Origin: Tritrichomonas musculus
Taxonomy: Eukaryota > Parabasalia > Tritrichomonadida > Tritrichomonadidae
Direction: 5' to 3'
Length of the DNA: 64,000 nt
NCBI GenBank assembly: GCA_039105265.1
Contig: JAPFFF010000037.1
Location: 310,001-374,000, forward strand
Shown here: positions 40,848 through 50,628 of the stretch, in pieces
Position numbering within the stretch: position 1 is the stretch's first letter
How the letters are laid out: each line of letters starts with the position of its first letter
Made by a program: the position numbers and the translations under genes
Notes under the pieces: generated by a model
Told to the model about the DNA's origin: nothing
Databases searched by the model: none
Seen by the model: only the letters and a program-made list of their open reading frames with translations

Positions 40848-43079
40848 TTAATATCTTACAATTTCTGCTTTTTCTGGAAAAACTTGTTTACCAATATTAG
40901 TTAATGAAGAAGGGATTGACACTTTTACGAGAGAATGACAATTGAAAAATGCATAATCGCCGATAGATGTGACAGATTGAGGAATTTTCACCTCCAAAAG
41001 TTTTTCACAATTGCGAAAAGAGCAGTTTCCTATAGAAACCACAGAAGGAGGAATCGTGACTTCCCTCAAGTTGTAGCAATAGTAAAATGCGTTTGTGTCG
41101 ATTCTGGTTATAGAAGAAGGAATGGATACGTTTAACAGCCTGAAGAATCCTTGGAAAGCCGAACTTGGAATCACTTTTATAGAAGGATCAATTTTAACGG
41201 AATTTATGACAAAATTGTCCTTGAAAATAGAAATTCCAGAAGTATTCAATAAAACTAAATTTATATTAATTTTATTATTTGTATTGGTTGCTTTTATTCC
41301 TTCAATAATGTTCCAAATTGGTTTAAATGGCTCCAGTGACTCATATTTCAATTCAATTGAAGGACTAACGAACTCATTCAATAATGTAACCATCTCTTGT
41401 TCACCCAGTTTTTTGCAATTATGGAGAACTTTTATTGAATCAAAAAGAAGACAAATTTTGACTTCTTTTTCATCAATATCTGTCACTTTTTGCTCGTTGT
41501 TTATAGCTTGTATTTCGAAATAATGATCCTTTTCAGTTATTGAATCGCATTTCAGCAAATAATCTAAAACATTGTTGATTTTGACAAGCAATTGGGAAAC
41601 TTTCTCAGGCAATGATTCTGAAAGTAATTCAGAAACAGTCAATTGTTGCTTTTTAAGTGAAAGTTTGTTGAAATCTAACAATGATATGTTCAAATCAACT
41701 TTTTCTTCTTCGTCTTCTTTTATTTCGGCAGTTTTTGTTGGCTCTGCTTCAGTTATTTCGCCTTTTCCTTTGATGATCCTTTCTAGATTTGCAACTCTGA
41801 GGCTTAATTGCATGTTTTCTGCTTTTAGAGGGGCTGCTTCTCTTTCTAGTGCCTCTACTTTGCTTTTTAGTGTATCATTCTCTTTCTTTACTATGTCAAT
41901 TTCTTTACATTTGTTTATAAGTTGTTGATTCTCTTTATCAATATTAGACATATGCGCTCTTAGTTCTTCATTTTCCTTTCGGATTGCCTCTAAATTGCTT
42001 GATAATTCATGAATCATCTTTTTAACAGACGATTCATCACCACTACTAATTTCATCATGATTATTAAAAATGCCATTTATTTCATCAATGTAGTATAATA
42101 ATTCGTTATTGTCAACGTCATCTAATTGATATTTGTTGTTAATATCATTATCTTCTTCTTCTTCATTTCCTTCGTAAATATCATAAATTGAGTCTTCAAT
42201 ATTGAAGGCAAGTTTGTGGTAGATTTCTTCAAAAGTTGGTCGTTCACTGGGATTTCCTGACCAGCATCTTTCAATTAATTTTCTAATCGATTTTTTGACT
42301 GGTACTGTAAATTCAGGACGATAATTTTCTTGAATTATTTTTTGATTTAATTGAAATAAGTTCAATTTACCTTTTGAAAATAGTGGATATGGTATTAAAT
42401 CTGTAACAACTTCGTACATTAGAATTCCAAATGAATAAACATCTGCTTTTCCATTATATTTATTTGAATTGATAACTTCGGGTGCTTTATAAATTGATGT
42501 TCCGCATGCTTTAGATTGATTTATTGAATTGTCTGTTTCTGTAAATTTGGATAGGCCGAAATCGGTAATGAGAGGATAGAATCTTTCGTCTAGTAAGATA
42601 TTGTCTGGCTTCAAGTCACGATGAATAACGTGATGTTCATGAAGATGCATCATACCACGAGCAATACCGACTAATATAATTTGTCTTACTGTGTTATCAT
42701 ACATTAAATCAGCTAAACCTTGCCGCACTTTTTTGATTGCTGCTGATAGCGATCCATTCGCTGCAAGTTGCATAATTATAGTAACATTCTTATTATTATT
42801 AAAATCATGCAGTGAATATCCGTAAAATTTGATTATTGTTGGATGCTGAACACGCATCAAAATTCCTATTTCTCGATTAATCATCTGCCTATATTGTGAC
42901 TCTTCTCCTTTATATGGTATAACTTTAGCTGCATACTCTTTTGAAGTATTTTTATCTTTAACGGAAAAGACAACACCAAATCCTCCGTCGTCGATGGGAC
43001 GAACAATTTCAAGGTCGTCAATATTCATTTTATACGTATTATGGTGTTTAAATGGATAATCCTTCCCTCTTTCCATCAT
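40848..43079 (-). CDS. TKL protein kinase with coiled coil and C-terminal BspA-type LRRs
   Basis: 743 residues. The kinase domain covers about 24-295: loop DDGGFGVVF, Lys52 (YAAKVIPY), HRDLKPDN with Asp155, DFG 173-175, then SIYKAPEV, ADVYSFGILMYEVVT and CWSGNPSERPTF. The last motifs are typical of TKL kinases. An acidic linker follows, then a coiled coil at about 355-445 (ELSSNLEAIRKENEELRAHM ... LSLRVANLERII). A spacer of about 170 residues leads to three or four LRR_5 repeats at about 650-735 (SIPSSITRIDTNAFYYCYNLREV...). All catalytic residues are present, so it should be active. Kinase-LRR_5 fusions are unusual outside trichomonads and Entamoeba-like protists; here the LRRs have no signal peptide and must be intracellular. 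Two adjacent ATGs give MM; either may serve. Confidence 0.88.
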   Translation of the reverse strand: MMERGKDYPFKHHNTYKMNIDDLEIVRPIDDGGFGVVFSVKDKNTSKEYAAKVIPYKGEESQYRQMINREIGILMRVQHPTIIKFYGYSLHDFNNNKNVTIIMQLAANGSLSAAIKKVRQGLADLMYDNTVRQIILVGIARGMMHLHEHHVIHRDLKPDNILLDERFYPLITDFGLSKFTETDNSINQSKACGTSIYKAPEVINSNKYNGKADVYSFGILMYEVVTDLIPYPLFSKGKLNLFQLNQKIIQENYRPEFTVPVKKSIRKLIERCWSGNPSERPTFEEIYHKLAFNIEDSIYDIYEGNEEEEDNDINNKYQLDDVDNNELLYYIDEINGIFNNHDEISSGDESSVKKMIHELSSNLEAIRKENEELRAHMSNIDKENQQLINKCKEIDIVKKENDTLKSKVEALEREAAPLKAENMQLSLRVANLERIIKGKGEITEAEPTKTAEIKEDEEEKVDLNISLLDFNKLSLKKQQLTVSELLSESLPEKVSQLLVKINNVLDYLLKCDSITEKDHYFEIQAINNEQKVTDIDEKEVKICLLFDSIKVLHNCKKLGEQEMVTLLNEFVSPSIELKYESLEPFKPIWNIIEGIKATNTNNKININLVLLNTSGISIFKDNFVINSVKIDPSIKVIPSSAFQGFFRLLNVSIPSSITRIDTNAFYYCYNLREVTIPPSVVSIGNCSFRNCEKLLEVKIPQSVTSIGDYAFFNCHSLVKVSIPSSLTNIGKQVFPEKAEIVRY

Positions 43080-43147
43080 TATTTATTTATCTATTTAAAA
43101 AAAATTAAGTATTCAAAAAGTTGATAACTTAAAATGTAAACAAAATT

Positions 43148-44627
43148 TATAATAGAAGTGCGAGAACTTAAATAACGTATTTTTGTATAATTTAGTATGT
43201 TCATTATCTTTGTATCTTATCAAGAATACTTTAATATTATTTTCATTTTAATATTAATAAACTTTTTAATATTCCATTTATTGGTATAAAATGAAATTGA
43301 TTAATTATTCATCAAAATACTGATTATTTAAAAAAACAGAAATTTGTTGTGTTATCTCGATATCTGATATACAAATTAATATTATTTTTATATTTATATG
43401 ATTTATTTAATATAATATATAATATATGTTGGTTATAAAGAAAAATAACATTTTTAAATAATAATATTTGCATTTTATAAAATATTTATTTTATTTGAGC
43501 TTATTTTGAGGGATAGATTGAATTTCAAGGGGATAACTATTATTATATATTTATATATATAAATATATTATATCATATTAAAATATAAAAAAATATCACT
43601 CGACAGGCGTAGCTCTATTTTAACTTTTATAAAACTTATTTTTTTTCTGGGGAAAACGTTATTTTTAAATTTTTGATAATTTTCGGTTCACTTTTTGATA
43701 ATCTTCGAATGACTTTTTGATAACTTTTTGTTTATTTTTTGTTAAATTTCGGTTCACTTTTTGTTAATTTTCGGTTCACTTTTTGATAATTTTCGGTTCA
43801 CTTTTTGTAAACTTTCGATCGACTTTTTGATAATTTATGGTTTATTTTTTGTTTATTTTCGGTTCACTTTTTGTTAATTTTCGGTTCACTTTTTGATAAT
43901 TTTCGATTGACTTTTTAAGAAGTATCAACTTTTTAGGTAATTCAATTTTATTTATGTTTTGTTTCTTTATTTTATTTATTTTAAAGTAATTTATGCGAAA
44001 TTTCAAGAAATAAAAGATATATAACACTTCCTAAATACTTATTCAAGTATATTCTATAAATATGAAGAGAAAATTTAATATGATTTTTCCATAAAAGAAG
44101 TTTTCATCAAAATTTATTGAAAAAAATTATAATCTACTTAAATAAAGTATTTTCCATAAGTTAATCACTTTTTTTTCTAAAAGAAAGTATATTTCTCAAT
44201 ATTAATTGAAGATTTTTTTTGATTATTTGATATATTACCCAAATAAACTTTATATTTACATATATAATCTGTATTTATATTCATTTTCATTCTTTTTTCT
44301 TATTCCTATTTGATCAACGAGATAATCATTATATCTTAATTAATGTAAAATAATATAAAGAACATTTAATACACTGATATTAGATTTAAAATAACTTACA
44401 TTTATGTTAAAAAGTCATTTACAGTTATCTATTTGATCCAAATATATTATCTTTATTAATTCCATATTCAATAGTTTACAATTAAAAACTAAAATGTTTA
44501 TAAAACTACACCTGTCGAATAAATAATTTTTATTTTATGTTTTTTATATTCTATATAGAGTAAATAATATAATATTAAAAAATAAAGGATATTGGAGACT
44601 TTTTATAGTTCCCGCACTTCTTTTATA
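43148..44627. mobile_element. Possible decayed element with nested inverted repeats
   Basis: Outer arms 43148-43168 (TATAATAGAAGTGCGAGAAC-) and 44607-44627 are inverted over 21 bp with two mismatches. Inner arms 43600-43612 (TCGACAGGCGTAG) and 44506-44518 are inverted over 13 bp with one mismatch. No coding sequence lies between them, only AT-rich DNA and the 22-bp tandem array. The GC-bearing cores make chance matches unlikely, but no target duplication was found. Confidence 0.4.
43672..43913 (+). repeat. 22-bp tandem array, 11 units in strict register
   Basis: The core TTTTCGGTTCACTTTTTG recurs with its CGGTTCA (or variants CGATCGA, TGGTTTA, CGAATGA) at exact 22-bp steps from 43684 to 43904. 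Units vary by substitution but never by indel. Each unit carries CTTTTTGATAA or CTTTTTGTTAA, a form of the word ACTTTTTGA that is common across the window. The minus-strand ORF 43842-44027 is a by-product. Confidence 0.9.
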
Positions 44628-44742
44628 ATATATCTTGTTATTTAATAAAGTAAAAACATAATTTTTATAGTAATTGGTATCTATAATAATAATTACATAC
44701 ATATAATATTAGTATATCAAAGAAATGAATGAATTATTAGAA

Positions 44743-46542
44743 TTATGAAATAGAGCAACAGGATTTTGATTCTTTTTTCTTTGATGATTTTTCCTTTTTT
44801 TCTTGAAGATTTTTTGAATGCTCCTCATCTTGACAGGCATAATGAGACTCAATTTGATTCTCATTCTTATCATTTTTACTATCTTTTTCAATTTCTTTAT
44901 TTTCAACATTATTTATTATTTCAGCATTTGTATTCTCACGTCCATTGCTATCAGAAATACTATCCTCAACAATTTTATCTATCTTTTCATTTTCAATGAT
45001 TTTGCCTTCTTTTCCACTTTCAATGATTTTGCCTTCTTTTCCACTCTCAATGATTTTGCCTTCTTTTCCACTCTCAATGATTTTGCCTTCTTTTCCACTT
45101 TCAATGATTTTATCTTCTTTTTCACTTTCAATGATTTTATCTTCTTTTTCACTTTCAATGATTTTATCTTCTTTTTCACTTTCAATGATTTTGCCGTCTT
45201 TTTCATCAATTTTAAGCGAGAAAGAGTTCAAATTGGCAGATCTTTCAACTACATTTTCACTGAGCACAATCTCTCTAGCTACAACTTTCATTGGCAATGC
45301 ATCAGCATTATTGCTAGTCATGCTATCAACCAATTCAATGAAATTCAAGTACTCGTCCTCATCAACCATCTCAGTAATGAACTCAGGGTCACTTCTCAAC
45401 GACTCAACAATTTCGTCGAACGAAGGACGCTCGCTTGGATTCTGCGACCAGCAATCCACGATCAGCTTTTGGTAGCGTGGATGAATCGGGTACTTAAAAC
45501 TCGGTCTGTGACCCAAAATGGACACCTCACTCATTATCTGGTAAATGTTATTCAATTCAATGAACGGTTTCTCATTTGTCATTATTTCAAAAACGGTTAG
45601 ACCGAATGCATACACGTCAGAAGCCTTTGAATAGTTAGAACCATTCCAAATCTCAGGAGCAATGTGAGTAGGAGTTCCTTTGAATTCAGAAGAATGATCG
45701 TCTGCCGACATGTCTTTTGAGAGGCCGAAATCGGAAAGTTTTGGGAAGAAGTTTTCATCGACCAAAACATTTTCAGCTTTCAAATCAAGGTGCAGGATGT
45801 TTTTTTCATGCATGTGAAGCATGGCTGATGCGATTCCATAGATGTTGATCAGCTTCTTTGTATCGTTCCATTTGGAATCTACAAGCGACTTCTGCTCATC
45901 TTTGAGAACACGATCCAGAGAACCATTGACGACATACTCGGACACAATCACCGGTTTTGGTTCCTTCTTGAAATCAGTCAAACTGTAGCCAATGAACTTC
46001 ACGATCAATGGATGGTCGAGGCGAGCTTGGATGCTGATTTCTCGATGAAGAGAAATTGCATCGATGTCAGCTTTACTCAGAAGATCAAGAATGCTTTTCT
46101 TTGAGACTTTGGCAGCATAAAAAACTTCGCTATTTCGCTTCTGTATTTTATAGACATAGCCAAAACCGCCAGAACCGATTTTTTCTTGTCGTTTAAATGA
46201 TTTCAATTTGACGGTTTTGCACCCAAATTCATCATAACCGTGGCTGGAGCTGTCATTGTCTGAAAAAGTTGTGCTGGTAGTCGATTCCAGTGTCGTTGTT
46301 TCAGTATCAGAATCATAATCAGATGATTCTTCATCTTCCTTGCGCATAGATTCGCTTTCGTCCGCACATTCATCTGAACTTGCATATTTCTTGCAGCCTA
46401 TCGGAGGGGGCCTATATTCACTTTCAGAGCTTTCCAACTTTTTGGGTGAGGTGCTAAAAATTCCTCTTATCGATGGCTCATCATCTATTGCAGCAGATCC
46501 TATGTGAATCAGAAGACGCACAAGAATAACTAATTTCCTCAT
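44743..46542 (-). CDS. TKL protein kinase with 9-residue repeats and CaaX-like C-terminus
   Basis: About 599 residues from the Met at 46542 (the frame extends to a GTG at 46557; a later Met 65 codons down is also possible). After a Ser/Asp/Glu-rich N-terminus the kinase domain spans about 115-390: loop IGSGGFGYVY, YAAKVSKKS, HLDLKAENV (HLD in place of HRD, catalytic Asp kept), DFGLSK, GTPTHIAPEIW, SDVYAFGLTVFEIMT, CWSQNPSERPSFDEI. The tail holds about ten 9-residue repeats (EKEDKIIES / GKEGKIIES), encoded by 27-bp tandem repeats. The end is KKKESKSCCSIS: basic residues, a Cys, then CSIS, which fits a CaaX prenylation box with a palmitoylatable Cys in front, as in Ras/Rho proteins. Membrane anchoring is therefore predicted. 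Confidence 0.85.
   Translation of the reverse strand: MRKLVILVRLLIHIGSAAIDDEPSIRGIFSTSPKKLESSESEYRPPPIGCKKYASSDECADESESMRKEDEESSDYDSDTETTTLESTTSTTFSDNDSSSHGYDEFGCKTVKLKSFKRQEKIGSGGFGYVYKIQKRNSEVFYAAKVSKKSILDLLSKADIDAISLHREISIQARLDHPLIVKFIGYSLTDFKKEPKPVIVSEYVVNGSLDRVLKDEQKSLVDSKWNDTKKLINIYGIASAMLHMHEKNILHLDLKAENVLVDENFFPKLSDFGLSKDMSADDHSSEFKGTPTHIAPEIWNGSNYSKASDVYAFGLTVFEIMTNEKPFIELNNIYQIMSEVSILGHRPSFKYPIHPRYQKLIVDCWSQNPSERPSFDEIVESLRSDPEFITEMVDEDEYLNFIELVDSMTSNNADALPMKVVAREIVLSENVVERSANLNSFSLKIDEKDGKIIESEKEDKIIESEKEDKIIESEKEDKIIESGKEGKIIESGKEGKIIESGKEGKIIESGKEGKIIENEKIDKIVEDSISDSNGRENTNAEIINNVENKEIEKDSKNDKNENQIESHYACQDEEHSKNLQEKKEKSSKKKESKSCCSIS
44983..45206 (-). repeat. 27-bp coding minisatellite (9-residue repeats)
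   Basis: Tandem 27-bp units inside the kinase gene encode EKEDKIIES (four) then GKEGKIIES-type units (four), with degenerate units at the ends. Two sub-blocks of near-identical units show recent unit duplication. Long open frames on the other strand here are shadows of the repeat. Confidence 0.9.
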
Positions 46543-46795
46543 CTGAATAATCAACACATTTGCAAAATGAAAAATGTTTCTTAGATTTTGGTTTTGGCTT
46601 TGATTTTGGTTTTTATTCTGGTTTTGGTTTTGAATCTAATTCTGGTTCTTGTTTTGATTCTGATTCTTGTTTTGATTCTGGTTTAATTACAATTTTTTCC
46701 AAGCAAGATGGATCTTGATTTTCTAAATAATTTGTAATTTGATCGGAAGCTGGTCGAATACTTGGATTAGAGCTACTCATGGATAGAAAATCCAT
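46481..46795 (-). pseudogene. Kinase C-terminal fragment fossil
   Basis: A frame from the ATG at 46795 reads MDFLSMSSSNPSIRPASDQITNYLENQDPSC, which resembles the last helix of a TKL kinase domain (NPS.RP...QI...L). A Lys/Pro/Glu repeat tail follows. The frame meets TAA at 46613-46615 but beyond it still reads like protein (KHFSFCKCVDYSDEEISYSC...) down to a TGA at 46481-46483. An in-frame TGA also sits immediately before the ATG. It overlaps the start of the downstream kinase gene in another frame. I read it as the 3' stub of an older kinase gene. Confidence 0.45.
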
Positions 46796-47088
46796 TCAAA
46801 AAGTGGCGTAGAAAAAAATGATTGTCCCAATTTATCAATTATTAAGATGATATCATCTTCATTAAATATTTATTTTATATATACTAAAAATATTTTTATT
46901 TATTATAAAAATATGTTTTTAATAATCAAATAATTAAAATATTATGATTTTTATATTTAAATTGTATTCAAATTTACTTTGAAATTTTCAATTAATCCAA
47001 AAAATACAAGAAATAAAATTATCACCAAATTTTCATTTCAAAATCCTAAACATTTGGTTTATCTTAAGCGTAATTTGAACAATGATAA
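46796..47088. other. Intergenic, AT-rich
   Basis: About 290 bp of mostly A/T. No gene or repeat of note. Confidence 0.4.
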
Positions 47089-47328
47089 TTAAATATATTT
47101 ATCATTTGCTAAATCTATTTTATCTTCTTCGAAATTGTTAAACATGATATGCCAATTCTTTTTTGATGGTGTGACTTCATCTAGTTCTGAAATTCCATTC
47201 AAATTATATTGAGGCGATATGATTTGAATAAACCTAACAAAAGTCAAAAACTCACAGTCAAAGGTGAAAACATGGGTAAATTTTTCTTCTTTTTTATAAA
47301 AAAAAACATCATTTAATAATACAAACAA
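47089..47328 (-). pseudogene. Possible gene fragment behind the USP7-like gene
   Basis: A 79-codon frame begins with a TTG, right after the stop of the USP7-like gene but in another frame. From VFFYKKEEKFTHVFTFDCEFLTF to the end (FEEDKIDLANDKYI) it has a normal, non-repetitive amino acid make-up. There is no ATG at its head, and a T9 run lies near its start. It may be a remnant tail of a longer protein or chance. Low confidence. Confidence 0.25.
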
Positions 47329-47330
47329 TT

Positions 47331-50300
47331 CTAACCAAAGGTCATAAAATTATCAGAATCAGCATTTTTATTTGGCTGATTTTTAGGATGAGCAATAACT
47401 ATTTGTGACGATTCATCTGCCAAATCAGATAAAACATCATCTTCAAACAATTCCCTGTCAGGGTTTCCATTTGTTAATAGAATGAATTTTAAATTATTTT
47501 TAAACTCTATATATGCTGTGAATCTTTCTCTTGTCTGACCAAAAAATTCATTCATAATTACTTTGAACAAGAATGGTGACGGAATTGGCTTTTGATTTTG
47601 AAATTTATCTTCGGACAATATAACATTTCTGCATTTGATTAAAAAGTCTCCTTTTGCCAACTTTTTCTGATCTTCTGGAACAATATCAATTTTGATCGGA
47701 TTTTTCAGTTGATAAAGGCAAGACGTAATATCAAAAACATTCTTGATAGATTGTTTTTTCATATTAATTTGAAGGAGTCTATATTGAGCCACTCTTTTTG
47801 CAAACAAGCTTTGATCTTCAAATAAATAAGATGCGACCAAATTTGAATTGAAAAAGCTGGTATTAATTTTAGAAGGATTATTGTTGTCGATCAACTCAAT
47901 TCTAGCAGTTCTATTAAAATCATCTGTGACGAGTATGTGTAATTTTTCATCATCTTCGAAGGCTTCTTCTTTGATAGACTTATCGCCATTCTCGACGATA
48001 GGAGTGACTGAATTTTTCTTATAAATGTAAACTTTTTGAAGGACCTCATTGAAATCAATATTATACAATTTGACAATAAATTTCTTTAAAGAATCAAATG
48101 AAAATATCTCAGGAATTGAGATTGTTATCTCATTATTATATTGGCCAATTATGCTCTCATTATTCACAACGAAAACGTCACAAATTGTCAAATTTATCGA
48201 TGATCCAATTGCGGTGAAATACTCACTCGCAATTTGTGGCAATTCAATTTCAAAATGGTCGTAATAATTCTGAACCAAGTCGTTATTATTATAGAAAAAG
48301 TTATGAACGTCATGGATTTCAATCTCATCTTTGCCAATTGGCTTTTTCTGAGGCACCAATTGAAAAATAAAAAATGAGCCGTTATTGGTCAAATTTTCAC
48401 CAAAAGTCGAAAAAAGTGAAACCTCCCGAATTTGGCCATGATTACAAATATAGGCCAAATAAGGGAAGTTTTCACCTTCATCTTCTTTTCCTCTGATTTT
48501 GACAAATGATTCCAAAACCGGCAAAACCGAAAAAATTTTCTGACCTAAAGAAACCGATAACGATTTCAAAAGGCGAATTTTTGGTGAATCGATGAAAGGT
48601 GAAAAAAATTCAATAAAAATCAAAATGTCATTTCTAATTCCGTCGAAACTTTCAACGAAGAAAGACGACGAAATGAACGAATCAACTTTGAATTCATTTG
48701 AATACTCAAGTTCGCCGAAAATGTTATTTTTGTAACAGTAGAACATCTGAGGGTCACTCATTTTCAACCGCTTAGAAACCGCCTTAAACAGTCCTTCAAA
48801 AGTGTAATTCAAGGGAACTTTCAGTTCGTTTGGCTTGATAAAATCAAGCGTCTCTGGATCGATGTGATTGATTGTGTACAATTCAATCATGATCGTTTCT
48901 CCTTCGTCTTGTTTCTTGTCTTTCTCTGTATCGTTGATGTAACCACTCAAAAAGTTGGTGTCAACTGGGCAGAATAAATTGGGAAGCTCTTTGCGCCTCA
49001 TGTAGATCAATATGTAGGCCGAGTAGTGCTGCCTTTCGTCGTTCTTTTTGCCGCCAAAGTTGTCAATGACAGCTTGCTTCCTATCGGCGGACGATACCTG
49101 GCTATCGTTAAACCGATACCACTTGTCAATTCCATCATTCAAATTGGTCCTCAGAAATGCATAAAAGTGACCTGAGTTCACTTCACCTGCATGAACTAAA
49201 ACACCAAATAGCTCATAAATCATGTCTTCGTCTTTCTGAGGTGAATCAGAGGCCAAATATTTCGCCATGTCGATACTTATTGGAAATTCGCATTTTGAAT
49301 TATTTCGAACGGTCTTGCCTTTCTTTGGGTTATAATCAATCCGATTCAGTCTGAAATATATAACAAGGGGGAATTCAAGGTACTCAACGCCAATTTCAGC
49401 TTCTTGAAGTCCGTATGAGTTAGTTTGGATGCAATTTTCGCCAGTTTGCAATTCAGGCTCGATATGCTCTCGTAATGACTCTTCAATGTTCTTAAATTTC
49501 CGGATTTCTAGAGATATATTATTGAATGATTCTATCGTAGACTTGTCCTCTGGAACACGGATGCATCTGATGTAATTTCGTGCTCTCCCATAGAAAATTT
49601 TACGTATTTCGCCTTCAAATCGGGTCTTTTTCAATTTTTCTTCAAGTAGATTCAAAATTCTGCCGTAAAATTCAAAAAGATCTTGTTCTGAATCAACTAC
49701 TTGGTTGTCATTCCAACCAAAAGCATTGGTCAATTGTCTAGTAGAGACTGCTTCGGTTGTTTCAGACATTTGTGCAAATAATTGACGGAGATTCCAAATT
49801 ATATTCGATTGTTGATCAGCGTTTTTATCTACATCCATTTGAAATAATAAACGGCGAAAAATTGGAAGATGAAAAAATGCTTGTAAAATAGAATTTAAGA
49901 AACATGTGGAGCCTTGATTACGAATTCCGCAATATTGATCAGCTGTAAATGTATAATATTCGCTTGGAGTTTGACGTCGAATTCGTGGAACTTGTTCTTC
50001 AAATGTTTGAAATAATTCTTCATTTTTTTTTGATCGTGATTCCGTTTTTGCTGGAGTAGCTGGTATACTTGAGTCTTTATTCGAATGATGATCTATTGTT
50101 AAATTTATTAATAGCATTTTATTTTTATTTGGATCGCTATTGTCATTTATGCCATAATTCGTTTGGAATTCGCTTAAATCAACTGTAATTTCGGCTATTC
50201 TTGATTCTATACTAAAATTGTGTTGTAATTGTCGAGTTATTTTCTTTTTCAAAATAGGATTCGTTAAAACTATTTCAATTGTAGATAAACACTGTTTTGA

Positions 50301-50534
50301 GATAACTTCTTTTAAAATAAGAAATTTAATAACATCTTTAGATTCCATTTTTCGAATTAAAAATTTAAATTTTACTCCATTATTTGTTGATAATGTTTGG
50401 AAATAATCTTGCTGTAATAAATTCCAATTTTCAATTGTGAATTTCTCATTAAAATGGAAATCTTTTTCTGTTCTTTCGGAATTATTAATGGTTGTTCTTT
50501 TAGGTGTATCAAATTGTAGCTGATCATCAAACAT
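47331..50534 (-). CDS. USP7-like ubiquitin carboxyl-terminal hydrolase
   Basis: 1067 residues. A MATH-like domain occupies about 28-150 (NEKFTIENWNLL ... ITVDLSEF). The USP catalytic domain covers about 200-515: Cys box GIRNQGSTCFLNSILQAFF (catalytic Cys211) and His box LVHAGEVNSGHFYAFLR (His456) followed by WYRFNDSQV (Asp477). About 550 residues follow with ubiquitin-like-fold character, as in the HUBL region of USP7. MATH plus USP plus C-terminal UBLs is the USP7/UBP15 architecture, and all three catalytic residues are present. USP7 removes ubiquitin from nuclear substrates; targets here are unknown. The length is close to human USP7 (1102). The ATG is the complement of 50532-50534. Confidence 0.9.
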   Translation of the reverse strand: MFDDQLQFDTPKRTTINNSERTEKDFHFNEKFTIENWNLLQQDYFQTLSTNNGVKFKFLIRKMESKDVIKFLILKEVISKQCLSTIEIVLTNPILKKKITRQLQHNFSIESRIAEITVDLSEFQTNYGINDNSDPNKNKMLLINLTIDHHSNKDSSIPATPAKTESRSKKNEELFQTFEEQVPRIRRQTPSEYYTFTADQYCGIRNQGSTCFLNSILQAFFHLPIFRRLLFQMDVDKNADQQSNIIWNLRQLFAQMSETTEAVSTRQLTNAFGWNDNQVVDSEQDLFEFYGRILNLLEEKLKKTRFEGEIRKIFYGRARNYIRCIRVPEDKSTIESFNNISLEIRKFKNIEESLREHIEPELQTGENCIQTNSYGLQEAEIGVEYLEFPLVIYFRLNRIDYNPKKGKTVRNNSKCEFPISIDMAKYLASDSPQKDEDMIYELFGVLVHAGEVNSGHFYAFLRTNLNDGIDKWYRFNDSQVSSADRKQAVIDNFGGKKNDERQHYSAYILIYMRRKELPNLFCPVDTNFLSGYINDTEKDKKQDEGETIMIELYTINHIDPETLDFIKPNELKVPLNYTFEGLFKAVSKRLKMSDPQMFYCYKNNIFGELEYSNEFKVDSFISSSFFVESFDGIRNDILIFIEFFSPFIDSPKIRLLKSLSVSLGQKIFSVLPVLESFVKIRGKEDEGENFPYLAYICNHGQIREVSLFSTFGENLTNNGSFFIFQLVPQKKPIGKDEIEIHDVHNFFYNNNDLVQNYYDHFEIELPQIASEYFTAIGSSINLTICDVFVVNNESIIGQYNNEITISIPEIFSFDSLKKFIVKLYNIDFNEVLQKVYIYKKNSVTPIVENGDKSIKEEAFEDDEKLHILVTDDFNRTARIELIDNNNPSKINTSFFNSNLVASYLFEDQSLFAKRVAQYRLLQINMKKQSIKNVFDITSCLYQLKNPIKIDIVPEDQKKLAKGDFLIKCRNVILSEDKFQNQKPIPSPFLFKVIMNEFFGQTRERFTAYIEFKNNLKFILLTNGNPDRELFEDDVLSDLADESSQIVIAHPKNQPNKNADSDNFMTFG

Positions 50535-50628
50535 TTTTTGTTTAAGGTTAAATAATAAGGTTAAATTTTTGTTACGATACTAAAATTCTAAACGTGTTTT
50601 TCTTGCTAAATCCATAATTGATATTAAA

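Noticed and set aside
44818-45600. 260-codon plus-strand ORF, and others antisense to the kinase gene
   Set aside because: Shadow of the 27-bp coding minisatellite; the minus-strand frame has the kinase domain.
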